Assembly: GCF_000719095.1 (NCBI RefSeq)
Contig: NZ_JOEH01000023.1
Span: 62,001-126,000 of the forward strand
DNA: 64,000 bases
From: Streptacidiphilus jeojiense
GTDB lineage: Bacteria > Actinomycetota > Actinomycetes > Streptomycetales > Streptomycetaceae
Direction: 5' to 3'
In this document: positions 47,065 to 55,500 of the stretch, in pieces
Layout of the letters: each line of letters starts with the position of its first letter
How positions within the stretch are numbered: the first letter of the stretch is position 1
The notes under the pieces: generated by a model
Seen by the model: only the letters and a program-made list of their open reading frames with translations
The model's database searches: none
What the model was told of the DNA's origin: nothing
Translations under genes and position numbers: made by a program

Positions 47065-47960
47065 CCTTTGACTCCTGTCAGGGTGACGCCCTCGATGAAG
47101 GCTTTCTGGGCGAAGAAGAAGACGATGATCACGGGTGCCATCGCGATCAGGGTGGCGGCCATGGTCAGGTTCCACTGGACCGCGTGCGAGGTCTTGAAGC
47201 TCGCCAGGCCGAGCGCCAGGGTCCAGTGGGCCGGCGTCTCGCCGGTGTAGATCAACGGCCCGTAGTAGTCGTTCCAGGCGTTGAAGAAGGCGAACAGCCC
47301 GACCGCGACCACGGCGGGGCGCATCATCGGCAGCACCACCCGGGTGAGCACCCGCAGTTCGCTGCACCCGTCGACCCGGGCCGCGTTCAGGTAGTCCTCG
47401 GGGATGGTCAGCAGGAACTGCCGCAGCAGGAAGACCGAGAAGGCGTCGCCGAAGAGCGAGGGGATCACCAGCGGCCAGATGGTGCCGGTCAGGTGCAGCC
47501 GGGCCCACATCAGGTACATCGGGATGACCAGGACCTGTGGCGGCAGCATCATCATGGTGATGACCGCCAGGAACGCGGCGTTCCGGCCGCGGAACCGGAA
47601 GCGGGCCAGCGCGTAGGCGATCGGGATGCTGGAGAGCAGCATCGCCCCGGTGGCGGCGACCGCGTAGACCACCGTGTTGATCAGCCAGGTGCCGAACGGT
47701 GCGGTGCGGAACACCGTGGTGTAGTTGGACCACTGCCAGTGCCGGGGCCACAGGTCTGAGCTGAGCGACTGCTGGTCGGTCATCACCGAGGTCAGCATGA
47801 CGAACACGATCGGGCCGACGAAGGCGCAGGCCAGGCCGACCGCGACGGCGTGGTCGGCGACCCAGACCAGGGCCCTGCGGCGGCGGGCCCGGCTGCGGGC
47901 GGCCCGGTGCGGCGAGGCGCTGCGCGCCGCCCGGGCGGAGGCCGGTGCGTAGCTGGTCAT
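47061..47960 (-). CDS. Carbohydrate ABC transporter permease (MalG type)
   Basis: A protein of 299 residues with six membrane segments. An arginine-rich N-terminus (ARSRARRRRALVWV) precedes the first. The EAA loop that contacts the ATPase reads PEDYLNAARVDGCSELRVL then RVVLPMMRPAV. It forms the channel with the MalF-type partner encoded upstream (ATGA overlap). No ATPase gene is present, so the system probably uses the shared MsiK-type ATPase, as most streptomycete sugar importers do. Confidence 0.95.
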   Translation of the reverse strand: MTSYAPASARAARSASPHRAARSRARRRRALVWVADHAVAVGLACAFVGPIVFVMLTSVMTDQQSLSSDLWPRHWQWSNYTTVFRTAPFGTWLINTVVYAVAATGAMLLSSIPIAYALARFRFRGRNAAFLAVITMMMLPPQVLVIPMYLMWARLHLTGTIWPLVIPSLFGDAFSVFLLRQFLLTIPEDYLNAARVDGCSELRVLTRVVLPMMRPAVVAVGLFAFFNAWNDYYGPLIYTGETPAHWTLALGLASFKTSHAVQWNLTMAATLIAMAPVIIVFFFAQKAFIEGVTLTGVKG

Positions 47961-48949
47961 AGCGGCGTCTCCTGGGTCTCCTGGGGGTTGAATCCGGACG
48001 CCCGGCGCAGCAGTACCAGGGTGAAGGCCATCGAGACCAGGAACAGCACCACGGCCAGGGCGCAGGCGTAGCCGGCGTGGAACTGGTTGAAGCCGGAGGT
48101 GTAGAGCTCCTCGGGGAAGGTCATCGTGGAGCCGTTGGGGTAGCCGGGCGCCGCCTGGATGTTGCCGTTGGCGACCTGGGCGGCGACCATCGCCTGGGTG
48201 AAGTACTGCAGTCCGGCGATGACGCCGGTGACGGTGGCGAACAGCACCACCGGGGAGATGGCCGGCAGGGTGACGTAACGGAACCGCTGCCAGGGGTTGG
48301 CCCCGTCCAGTTCGGCCGCCTCGTACTGCTCGGCCGGGACGTCCAGCAGGGCCGCCAGGAAGATGACCATCACCGTGCCGCTGCCCCAGAGCGCGAGCAG
48401 CGTCAGCGCCGGCTTGGACCAGGACGGCGAATCGAACCAGAGCGGCCCGTGGATGCCGACCAGCCCCAGCAGTTGGTTCACCGGCCCGGAGGACGGGTTG
48501 AACATGCAGACGAAGGCGACCGTGGCGGCCACCGGCGGAGCCAGCGCCGGCAGGTAGAACAGGGTGCGGAAGAGGCCGGCTCCGGCCTTGAGCCGCGCGG
48601 TGACCATGGCCACGCCCAGGGCGAAGAGGACCTGCGCCGGGACCATGATGACGACCAGCCAGCCGGTGTTCCTGACGGCCTGCCAGATCTGCGGGTCGGA
48701 GTCGAGCATGAAGCGGTAGTTGCGCAGGCCGACGAACTGGGCCGGGGAGATCATGTTGGAGTTGGTGAAGGACAGCCAGACCGTCATGACCAGGGGGTAG
48801 ACCAGGAAGACGGCGAAGCCGACCAGTCCGGGGGCGAGGAAGAGCAGGACGCGGAGCCGGTTGCGCCGGTGCCTGGCACGCAGGGCGGGGGCGGGCGCGG
48901 CGTCCGGGGCGCCCGCGCTGCGGGTGCCGGTCGCGGTGAGGGTGCTCAC
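47957..48949 (-). CDS. Carbohydrate ABC transporter permease (MalF type)
   Basis: A protein of 330 residues with six membrane segments starting at VLLFLAPGLVGFAVFLVYPLV. The EAA motif is EQYEAAELDGANPWQRFRYVTLP (as YEAAELDGA and RYVTLPAISP). It starts at GTG 48949, 13 bp after the binding-protein stop. The C-terminus LRRASGFNPQETQETPL leads into the start of the MalG-type gene. Second gene of the operon. Confidence 0.95.
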   Translation of the reverse strand: MSTLTATGTRSAGAPDAAPAPALRARHRRNRLRVLLFLAPGLVGFAVFLVYPLVMTVWLSFTNSNMISPAQFVGLRNYRFMLDSDPQIWQAVRNTGWLVVIMVPAQVLFALGVAMVTARLKAGAGLFRTLFYLPALAPPVAATVAFVCMFNPSSGPVNQLLGLVGIHGPLWFDSPSWSKPALTLLALWGSGTVMVIFLAALLDVPAEQYEAAELDGANPWQRFRYVTLPAISPVVLFATVTGVIAGLQYFTQAMVAAQVANGNIQAAPGYPNGSTMTFPEELYTSGFNQFHAGYACALAVVLFLVSMAFTLVLLRRASGFNPQETQETPL

Positions 48950-48962
48950 GGGGGCCGCCGTC

Positions 48963-50336
48963 TCACTGTCCGAGTTTCAGCGCGGCGTCGTTCTGCCGGT
49001 CCACGGCCTTCAGCCCGGCCTGCAGGTCCGGGATCTGGCCGGACTGCCACTTGTTGGCGAACAGGCCGTAGTTGGTGAGGTAGGCCCCGCCGTCGGCGCT
49101 GGCCGGGGTGGTGGAGGTGTGCGGGTTCTTGAAGACGTCCAGGAAGGTGGCGAACTTCGGGTCCTGGGCCAGCGTCAGCGAGGGCGAGTCCAGCGCCGGG
49201 AGGGTGGTGGGTACGTTGCCGATGGCGTCGGCCAGCGTGGTCACCGCTTCGGTGTCGGTGGTGAGGAACTTGACCAGCTTCCAGGCGGCGTCGGGGTGCT
49301 TGGAGCCGCGCGGGATGCCGATGACGTTGCCGCCGACGTAGCCGGAGCCGTAGAGCTGCGGCATGGTGTCGGCCACCGGCATCGGGGCGGTGCCGTAGTC
49401 GACGGTCGACTTGTCGTTCTTGATGAAGGCGGTGCGCCACTCGCCGTCCACCATCATGGCGAGGTTGCCGGTCTCGAAGGAGTTCTGGGCCGAGAACTCG
49501 TCCGGCATACCGGCCTTGAACTTGGCCAGCTTGGCCGCGCCGAACCAGTCCACCAGGCTCTTCTGCCAGGTCATGGCCGCGGCGAAGGCCGGGTCGGTGC
49601 CGACGTTCGAGCTGCCGTCGGCCTTCAGCCAGCTGCCGCCCCAGCTGGTGACCAGGTGCTCGGTGAGCATCTCGTAGGCGCCCAGGTAGGGCATGAACCC
49701 GGCGACCTTGATGGAGCCGTCCGGGTTGAGGACGGTGAGCTTCCGGGCGTCCGCCGCCAGCTCGGACATGGTCTTCGGCGGGGCGGTTATGCCGGCCGCC
49801 GCGAACAGCTTCTTGTTGTAGTACAGGCCGAAGGTGTCGGCCAGCCAGGGCATGGTGCAGCGCTTGCCGCCGAAGGCGGTGTAGGACTGGACCGCCTTCG
49901 GGATCTGACCCAGGTCCACGTGGTCGGCCTGGATGTCGGCGGTGAGGTCCAGGAAGGCGCCGGACGAGCACCAGCCGCCGACGTTGGCCGCGTTGAAGGA
50001 GGCGTCCACGTCCGGTGCGGTGCCGCCGCGGATCGCCTGGTTGACCTTGTCGTCGGTCTCCGCGGGCACCGCCTTGACGGTGATGTACGGGTACTTCTTG
50101 TGGAACAGCGCCAGCACCGCGCCGACCGACGCGATCTCGTGCGGGGAGCTGAAGCCGTGCCAGAAGGTGATGGTGACCGGCGAGGTGTCGCCGGCGCCGG
50201 TGTCGGGACCGGAGGTGCCGCCGCCGGTGCTGCAGGCGGAGGCGACCAGGGCGGTGGCCGCCGCCAGGGCCACGGCACAACTGCGCCGTCGGGCGCGGGC
50301 GGTGTGGAATCCTCGTCTGTGCTGGGATCCGGGCAC
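48963..50336 (-). CDS. Carbohydrate ABC transporter solute-binding lipoprotein (family 1)
   Basis: A protein of 457 residues. The signal peptide ends in ALVASAC, giving a lipidated Cys. TITFWHGFSSPHEIASVGAVL, then AIRGGTAPDVDASF and ETGNLAMMVDGEWRTAF are hallmarks of family 1 sugar-binding proteins. It starts at GTG 50336 with GGAGG five bases upstream. It is first in the operon with two permeases, GH4 and a kinase, which is the csnEFGHK layout of chitosan-oligosaccharide uptake; chito- or gluco-oligosaccharides are plausible ligands. Divergent from a GntR gene, with shared operators. Confidence 0.92.
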   Translation of the reverse strand: MPGSQHRRGFHTARARRRSCAVALAAATALVASACSTGGGTSGPDTGAGDTSPVTITFWHGFSSPHEIASVGAVLALFHKKYPYITVKAVPAETDDKVNQAIRGGTAPDVDASFNAANVGGWCSSGAFLDLTADIQADHVDLGQIPKAVQSYTAFGGKRCTMPWLADTFGLYYNKKLFAAAGITAPPKTMSELAADARKLTVLNPDGSIKVAGFMPYLGAYEMLTEHLVTSWGGSWLKADGSSNVGTDPAFAAAMTWQKSLVDWFGAAKLAKFKAGMPDEFSAQNSFETGNLAMMVDGEWRTAFIKNDKSTVDYGTAPMPVADTMPQLYGSGYVGGNVIGIPRGSKHPDAAWKLVKFLTTDTEAVTTLADAIGNVPTTLPALDSPSLTLAQDPKFATFLDVFKNPHTSTTPASADGGAYLTNYGLFANKWQSGQIPDLQAGLKAVDRQNDAALKLGQ

Positions 50337-50357
50337 GGGGACCTCCGAGGTAAATAC

Positions 50358-50447
50358 TGACCACTTATTGACCAGTTGGCACATCCTGAGCCATCATTTT
50401 GGTCATCGTCAAGGGTGATGTCCGGAGGACTGGTAAGCGAATGGTCA
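50358..50447. promoter_or_regulatory. Divergent control region with four TGACCA/TGGTCA half-sites
   Basis: TGACCA at 50358-50363 and 50369-50374 (11 bp apart, one helical turn) and its complement TGGTCA at 50400-50405 and 50442-50447 lie between the sugar operon and the GntR gene. TTGACC at 50368-50373 could be the regulator's -35. The half-site resembles the TGGTC of DasR boxes. Binding by the adjacent GntR protein is inferred. Confidence 0.55.
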
Positions 50448-51268
50448 GCAATGAGAGCCGTGGGCAGAAGCGGGAACGCATCCGTGAACACCTGCTCGAC
50501 CTCGTCGAGACGACCCGGGTCGGCGCGATGATCCCGGGCGAACGGCAGCTCTGCGAGGAGTTGGCGGTGTCCCGTCCGACCCTGCGCTCGGTCGTCGACG
50601 ACCTGGTGCGGGACGGGCTGCTGGTCCGCGAGCACGGCCGCGGCGTGTTCGTCGCCAAGGCCAAGGTCGCCCAGCACCTCGCCCAGACCGCCGGCCAGGC
50701 CCTCGGCGTCGGCGGCGTGGACGGCGACTGGACCAGTCGCACGGTGGACTTCCGCAGCACCACGGCCGGGCCCAGGATCGGCCGGCGGCTGCGGGTCTCC
50801 CCGGGCGAGCCGATCCTGCGGATCATCCGGCTGCGGAGCGTGGACGCCGTCCCCATGTCGGTGGAGACGCTCTACGTCCCGCAGTCCCTGGTCCCCGGGC
50901 TGACCGCGCTCGACCTGGAGGAGCACTCCTTCTACCAGCTCCTCGGGCGCCGGTTCGGCATCCTGCTCAGCGACGCCTCGCAGATCATCGAACCCACGGT
51001 GGTCGACGAGACCGAGGCGGAGATGCTGGGCGTCCCGCTGCACGCCCCGGCGCTGCTCTTCGAGCGGGAGACCAGGGACGCGGACGGCCGGGTGGTGGAG
51101 TTCACCCACTCCGTCTACCGGGGCGACCGCTACCGGATCTCCACCCAGCTCTCCCTGGCCGCACGGCCCGACAACGGCCGCGTACTCGGCGGTTCCTGGT
51201 CGGCGGCCACGACGGTGCCCGGTGCGGACACCCTCGTGGTGGACCCGTACTGGACCGACAAGGAGTAA
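50441..51268 (+). CDS. GntR-family regulator, HutC/UTRA subfamily (DasR-like)
   Basis: A protein of 275 residues. The winged HTH (REHLLDLVETTRVGAMIPGER, seen as GAMIPGERQLCEEL; VSRPTLRSVVDDLVRDGLLV) is followed by a UTRA ligand domain ending in ERETRDADGRVVEFTHSVYRGDRYRI (the E-x-x-x-S/Y-x-x-R-Y/F core). UTRA members such as DasR and NagR sense phosphorylated amino sugars. It is divergent from the sugar import operon, which it very likely represses. ATG 50441 follows GGAGG by 12 bases; a TTG at 50399 is an unlikely alternative. Confidence 0.92.
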   Translation: MVSNESRGQKRERIREHLLDLVETTRVGAMIPGERQLCEELAVSRPTLRSVVDDLVRDGLLVREHGRGVFVAKAKVAQHLAQTAGQALGVGGVDGDWTSRTVDFRSTTAGPRIGRRLRVSPGEPILRIIRLRSVDAVPMSVETLYVPQSLVPGLTALDLEEHSFYQLLGRRFGILLSDASQIIEPTVVDETEAEMLGVPLHAPALLFERETRDADGRVVEFTHSVYRGDRYRISTQLSLAARPDNGRVLGGSWSAATTVPGADTLVVDPYWTDKE

Positions 51269-51291
51269 CCAGCAGCACCCCCACTGAATCC

Positions 51292-51323
51292 CACCGCGCC
51301 GGCCCCGCCGGGCCGGCGCGGTG
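51292..51323 (+). terminator. Terminator hairpin after the GntR gene
   Basis: Perfect 14-bp stem (CACCGCGCCGGCCC / GGGCCGGCGCGGTG) with a CGCC loop, 23 bp past the stop and 31 bp before the next gene. Confidence 0.8.
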
Positions 51324-51353
51324 ATCCCGCACGCCCCACGAAGGGAACGGATC

Positions 51354-52472
51354 ATGCTTCGTCGCACTCTTGTCATGTCCGCCACGGCAGTCTGCGCGGT
51401 GGCCGCCGTCAGCGCCGGCTTCACCGTCGCCAACGCCGGGACCGGCACCGGAACCGGTCTCAAGGCCCAGGCCGGCGCCGCCCTCCAGCAGAAGTCCGCC
51501 ACCTCCGGCGTCGAGCTGGAGACCTGGCTCTACGGCGGCTCGACCGGCGACAGCGAGTGCACCGCCGCCTCCGAGTACGCCGACAACCGGGTGAAGAACG
51601 GGGCGCTCAAGCCCGAGTACTGGTCGGTCACCGGCAAGGGCAAGGTCACCCTGGAGAGCGCCACCAGCGGCAGCTGCAACGGCTACAGCGCCGCGAACGT
51701 CGCCGACCTCAAGGCGCACTCCGCCTACCAGTACCCCACCATCTCCGGGATGACCACGGCCGACGTCCACGCCCTGGTCAGCAGCAGCGCCAACCGCAGC
51801 GCCGCCGTCTCCCAGCTCAGCTCGCTGGTCTCCAGCGCCGGCCTCAGCGGCGTCGACGTCGACCTGGAGGACTACTGGTCCTGGAGCACCGCCGACTTCA
51901 GCAACTACAAGACCTTCCTCGGCCAGCTCGCCACCGCGCTGCACGCCAACGGCAAGAAGCTGCTGGTCGACGCCCCCGCCATGACCGAGGACGCCTCCTT
52001 CTACGACTACGCCGCGGTCAGCGCCGAGGGCGTGGACGAACTGGAGATCATGGCCTACGACGAGGAGTTCGACACCCCGGACGGCTCCCGCTGCCTGCCG
52101 ATCACCCCGTACGCCTGGCTCAAGCAGGTCACCCAGTACGCCCAGAGCAAGGTCCCGGACCCGTCCCGGCTGGTCATCGGCCTGCCCTCGTACGGCATCA
52201 GCGCGCCCGACCCGTGCGACCTCAACAACGTCACCGGCAACATCCAGTTCAGCGACATGAAGAAGAGCCCGGGCTTCTCCAGCAACGCCTCGACCATCGC
52301 CGCGCGCCGCGACCCGTCCTCCGGCGAGATCCGCTGGGTCTCCGGCGGCACCCTGTACGACTACGTGGACAGCACCGCGCTCAACGCCAAGCTGGCGGTA
52401 CTGACCTCACTGGGCGTCACCAAGGTCTCGGTCTGGTCCCTGGGCGGTGGCAACCCCTGGTTCACCGGCTGA
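51354..52472 (+). CDS. Secreted GH18-family protein
   Basis: A protein of 372 residues. The signal peptide (LVMSATAVCAVAAVSAGFTVANA) is followed by a short Gly/Thr linker and a GH18 barrel. The family motif reads LSGVDVDLED, so the catalytic Glu and both inner Asp are present but the first Asp of DGxDxDxE is Ser. ELEIMAYDEEFDT is the MxYD strand and VSVWSLGGGNPWF the last strand with the conserved Trp. Four Cys could form disulfides. It probably hydrolyses a GlcNAc polymer, possibly an endo-N-acetylglucosaminidase. GAAGGGAACGG precedes the ATG. Confidence 0.82.
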   Translation: MLRRTLVMSATAVCAVAAVSAGFTVANAGTGTGTGLKAQAGAALQQKSATSGVELETWLYGGSTGDSECTAASEYADNRVKNGALKPEYWSVTGKGKVTLESATSGSCNGYSAANVADLKAHSAYQYPTISGMTTADVHALVSSSANRSAAVSQLSSLVSSAGLSGVDVDLEDYWSWSTADFSNYKTFLGQLATALHANGKKLLVDAPAMTEDASFYDYAAVSAEGVDELEIMAYDEEFDTPDGSRCLPITPYAWLKQVTQYAQSKVPDPSRLVIGLPSYGISAPDPCDLNNVTGNIQFSDMKKSPGFSSNASTIAARRDPSSGEIRWVSGGTLYDYVDSTALNAKLAVLTSLGVTKVSVWSLGGGNPWFTG

Positions 52473-52482
52473 CCCCGGTGCC

Positions 52483-52523
52483 TGACGCCCGGTCACGGAA
52501 CCCCCACCCATGACCGGGCGTCA
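52483..52523. terminator. Bidirectional terminator hairpin
   Basis: Perfect 13-bp arms (TGACGCCCGGTCA / TGACCGGGCGTCA) with a 15-nt loop, between the convergent GH18 and GH3 genes. Confidence 0.8.
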
Positions 52524-52535
52524 CGACCACTCAGG

Positions 52536-55500
52536 TCACTGGACCACCGACCACACGAAGGTGGCCGAGCCGGAGACCTGGGCCTGGTCGGTCGCGGTCA
52601 CGGTCACCGTGTAGGTCCCCAGCGTGCTGCTGGAGCCGGAGACGGTGCCGTTGGACGCGATGGTGATGCCGGGCGGCAGCCCGGTCGCGGTGAAGGTGAG
52701 GGCCGCCGACGCGTTGGAGTCCACGGCCTGGACGGGGAAGGAGACCGCAGCACCCTTAGGGCTGCTGTAGCCGAACGGGTTGACCACCCCGACCGTCTCC
52801 GCGCCCGCCACGCCCGAGTTCGGGGTGACGTTGGCGCTGACCGCGGTGTTGGCCAGGGAGACCCCCGAGGCCGAGGCGCCGGCCGCGACCTGGCCGGTCA
52901 GGGTCTGGGCCAGCGTGGTCGAGCCGGTCAGCGGCAGGTTGTTGGACGCGTCCCCGACCTTGATCGAGTACGTGCCCGCCTGGGCCTCCCAGCGGTTGTT
53001 CGCCGCCGACCAGGAGGCCAGGTCGTGGACGGTCAGCGGGAAGGTGACGGTGGTGCTCTGGCCGGGGTTGAGGGTGACCCGCTGGAAGCCGCTGAGCTGC
53101 TCCGGCGGGTCCTGGCTGGCGGCGGGGTCGCCGACGTACAGCTGGGCCACGTCCGTGCCGGCCACCGACCCGGTGTTGGTGACGGTCGCGGTGGCCGTCG
53201 CCGTGCCGTTGGCGTTGAAGGCGCCGACGTTGAGGTTGGCGAAGGAGAAGGTGGTGTAGGACAGCCCGAACCCGAACGGGAAGGCGGGGGTGATGTTCTG
53301 GGACTGGTACCAGCGGTAGCCGATGTCGACGCCCTCGCTGAAGCTGACGCCGGCCGAGGTGCCCGGCCACTGCGCGGTGGTCTGCGCCGGGACCTGGCTG
53401 ACGCTGCCGGGGAAGGTGACCGGCAGCTTGCCCGACGGGTTGGCGGTGCCGAAGATCAGCGCGGCCATCGCGGCGCCGGTCTCCTGTCCGCCGTACCAGT
53501 TCTCGAACACCCCGGCGACCGAGTTGAGCCAGGGCATGACCACCGGCGAACCGCTGTTGACCACCACGATGGTGTGCGGGTTCGCCGCCGCCACGTCCGC
53601 GATCATCGTCTCGTCGGTGCTGGAGAGGTCGAGCGTGGTCAGGTCGCTCTCCTCGCCCTCCGGGGCGTTGACGTAGATGATCGCGTCGGTCGCGGCCTGG
53701 GCCGCGGCGACGGCCTGCGGGATGTCGGTGGTGCCGTTGTCGTTGCCCTGGGTGTAGGTGACCTTGACGTTAGGTCCGACCGCGTTCTGGATGCCGGTGA
53801 TCGGCCAGATGGTGTTGGAGCTGGTGACCGTACCGCTGCCGCCGCCGGCGAGTTCCACTCCGGCGCCGCCGTCGGTGCCGATCACCGCGATCGACTCGGT
53901 GCCGTTCGGGTTGAGCGGCAGCAGGCCGTTGTTCTTCAGCAGGACGCTGCCCTCCTCACTGAGCTGCAGCGCGGTCTGCTGGTGCGCCGCCGAGGTGACG
54001 GTGGCGGAGAGCGAGCCGGTCTGCGGGTTGTCGAACATCCCGAAGGCGAACATCTGGGTGAGGATCCGGGCGACGTTGGCGTTGAGCGTCGCCTGGCTCA
54101 ACGTGCCCGCGGTGAGCGCCGCGGACAGCGCTGCGGCGTCGGAGAACGGCATCGCCACGTCCATGCCGGCCTCGGTCGACGGGACGCTGGAGTAGTCGGC
54201 GCCCCAGTCCGAGGTGATGTAGCCGCCGAAGTTGGCCTCCCCGTCCAGCCCCTTCTGCTGGATGTCGGCGTTCTGGCAGGAGGCGGCGCCGTTGACGACG
54301 GCGTAGGAGCACATCATCGCGGCCGGCGCGGACTTCTCGATGGAGGACTCGAACGGTGCCAGGTAGAGCTCCTCCAGGGCCTTCTGACTGACCGTCTCAT
54401 TGCTGTTGCCGTTGGGGTACTGCTCCTGGTCGTAGGCCGCGGTGTGCTTGACCATGGCCATCACGCCCTGGCTCTGCAGACCCTGGACCTCGGCCGAGGT
54501 GATCCGGCCGGCCAGGTACGGGTCCTCGCCGTAGGTCTCGTAGGTCCGGCCCCAGCGAGGGTCGCGCACCAGGTTGGTGGTCGGGCCGAGCGAGACGTTC
54601 ACGCCCTTGCCGGCGAACTCGTTGCCGATCGCCGAGCCCTCCTGCTGGATCAGCGTCGGGTCCCAGGTCGCGGCGGCGTTCTCGCCGTCCGGGAAGGCCG
54701 TCACGCCGCCGGTCCCGTCGCCGACCCCGTTGGGGCCGTCCTGCATGTTGGTGGGCGCGATGCAGAGGTTGGGGATGCCGGGGATGTGGCCGATGTAGGA
54801 GGAGGTGCCGTCGCCGGCGACCAGGCTGAGCTCCTCGGACTGGTCCATGGTGTTGAGCACCTGCTGGACCCGCTGGGCGACCGGCGCGGTGGAGCCGACC
54901 CAGGAGCAGGTCCCGTTGCCGCCGTTGCCGTTGCCGCCGGTGACCGGGGCCACCGTGGTCAGGCCGTAGACGTCGAGCTCGAAGATGGAGTAGCCGAACT
55001 GGGTCGCCCGCGCCGTGCCGTACACCCGGAGGTAGCGGTCGGTGGCCGAGACGGCTATCGACTGGTTGCCGCCGGTGCCGGTGGTGGTGGAGTAGACCGA
55101 GGTCCAGGTGGAGTTGTCGTTGGACACCTGGACCTGGAAGGCCGAGGCGTACGCGTCCTCCCAGAGCAGGTTCACGCTGCAGATCTGCTGCGGGGCCCCG
55201 AGGTCGACCTCCAGCCACTGCGGGTCGCTGGCGGCACTGGACCAGCGGGTGCCGGGGTCGCCGTCGGTGGCGTCGGGCGCCGGGTAGTCGGTGGCGTCCT
55301 GAGTGGAGGAGGCCGTGGTCGGCTGGTCCAGCGCGAGGTCCTGGGTGCCGCAGTACTCGGTCGGACCGGTGCCGCCGCCCCCGCCGCTCGACCCCTGGGT
55401 GAAGGCCAGGTAGTGAAGGTTCCAGCCGCTGGAGTCCTGGACCACGGTGAGGGTCTGCTGACCCGCTGTCAGGCTGAGGCTGGCGGTGACGGTGGCCCAG

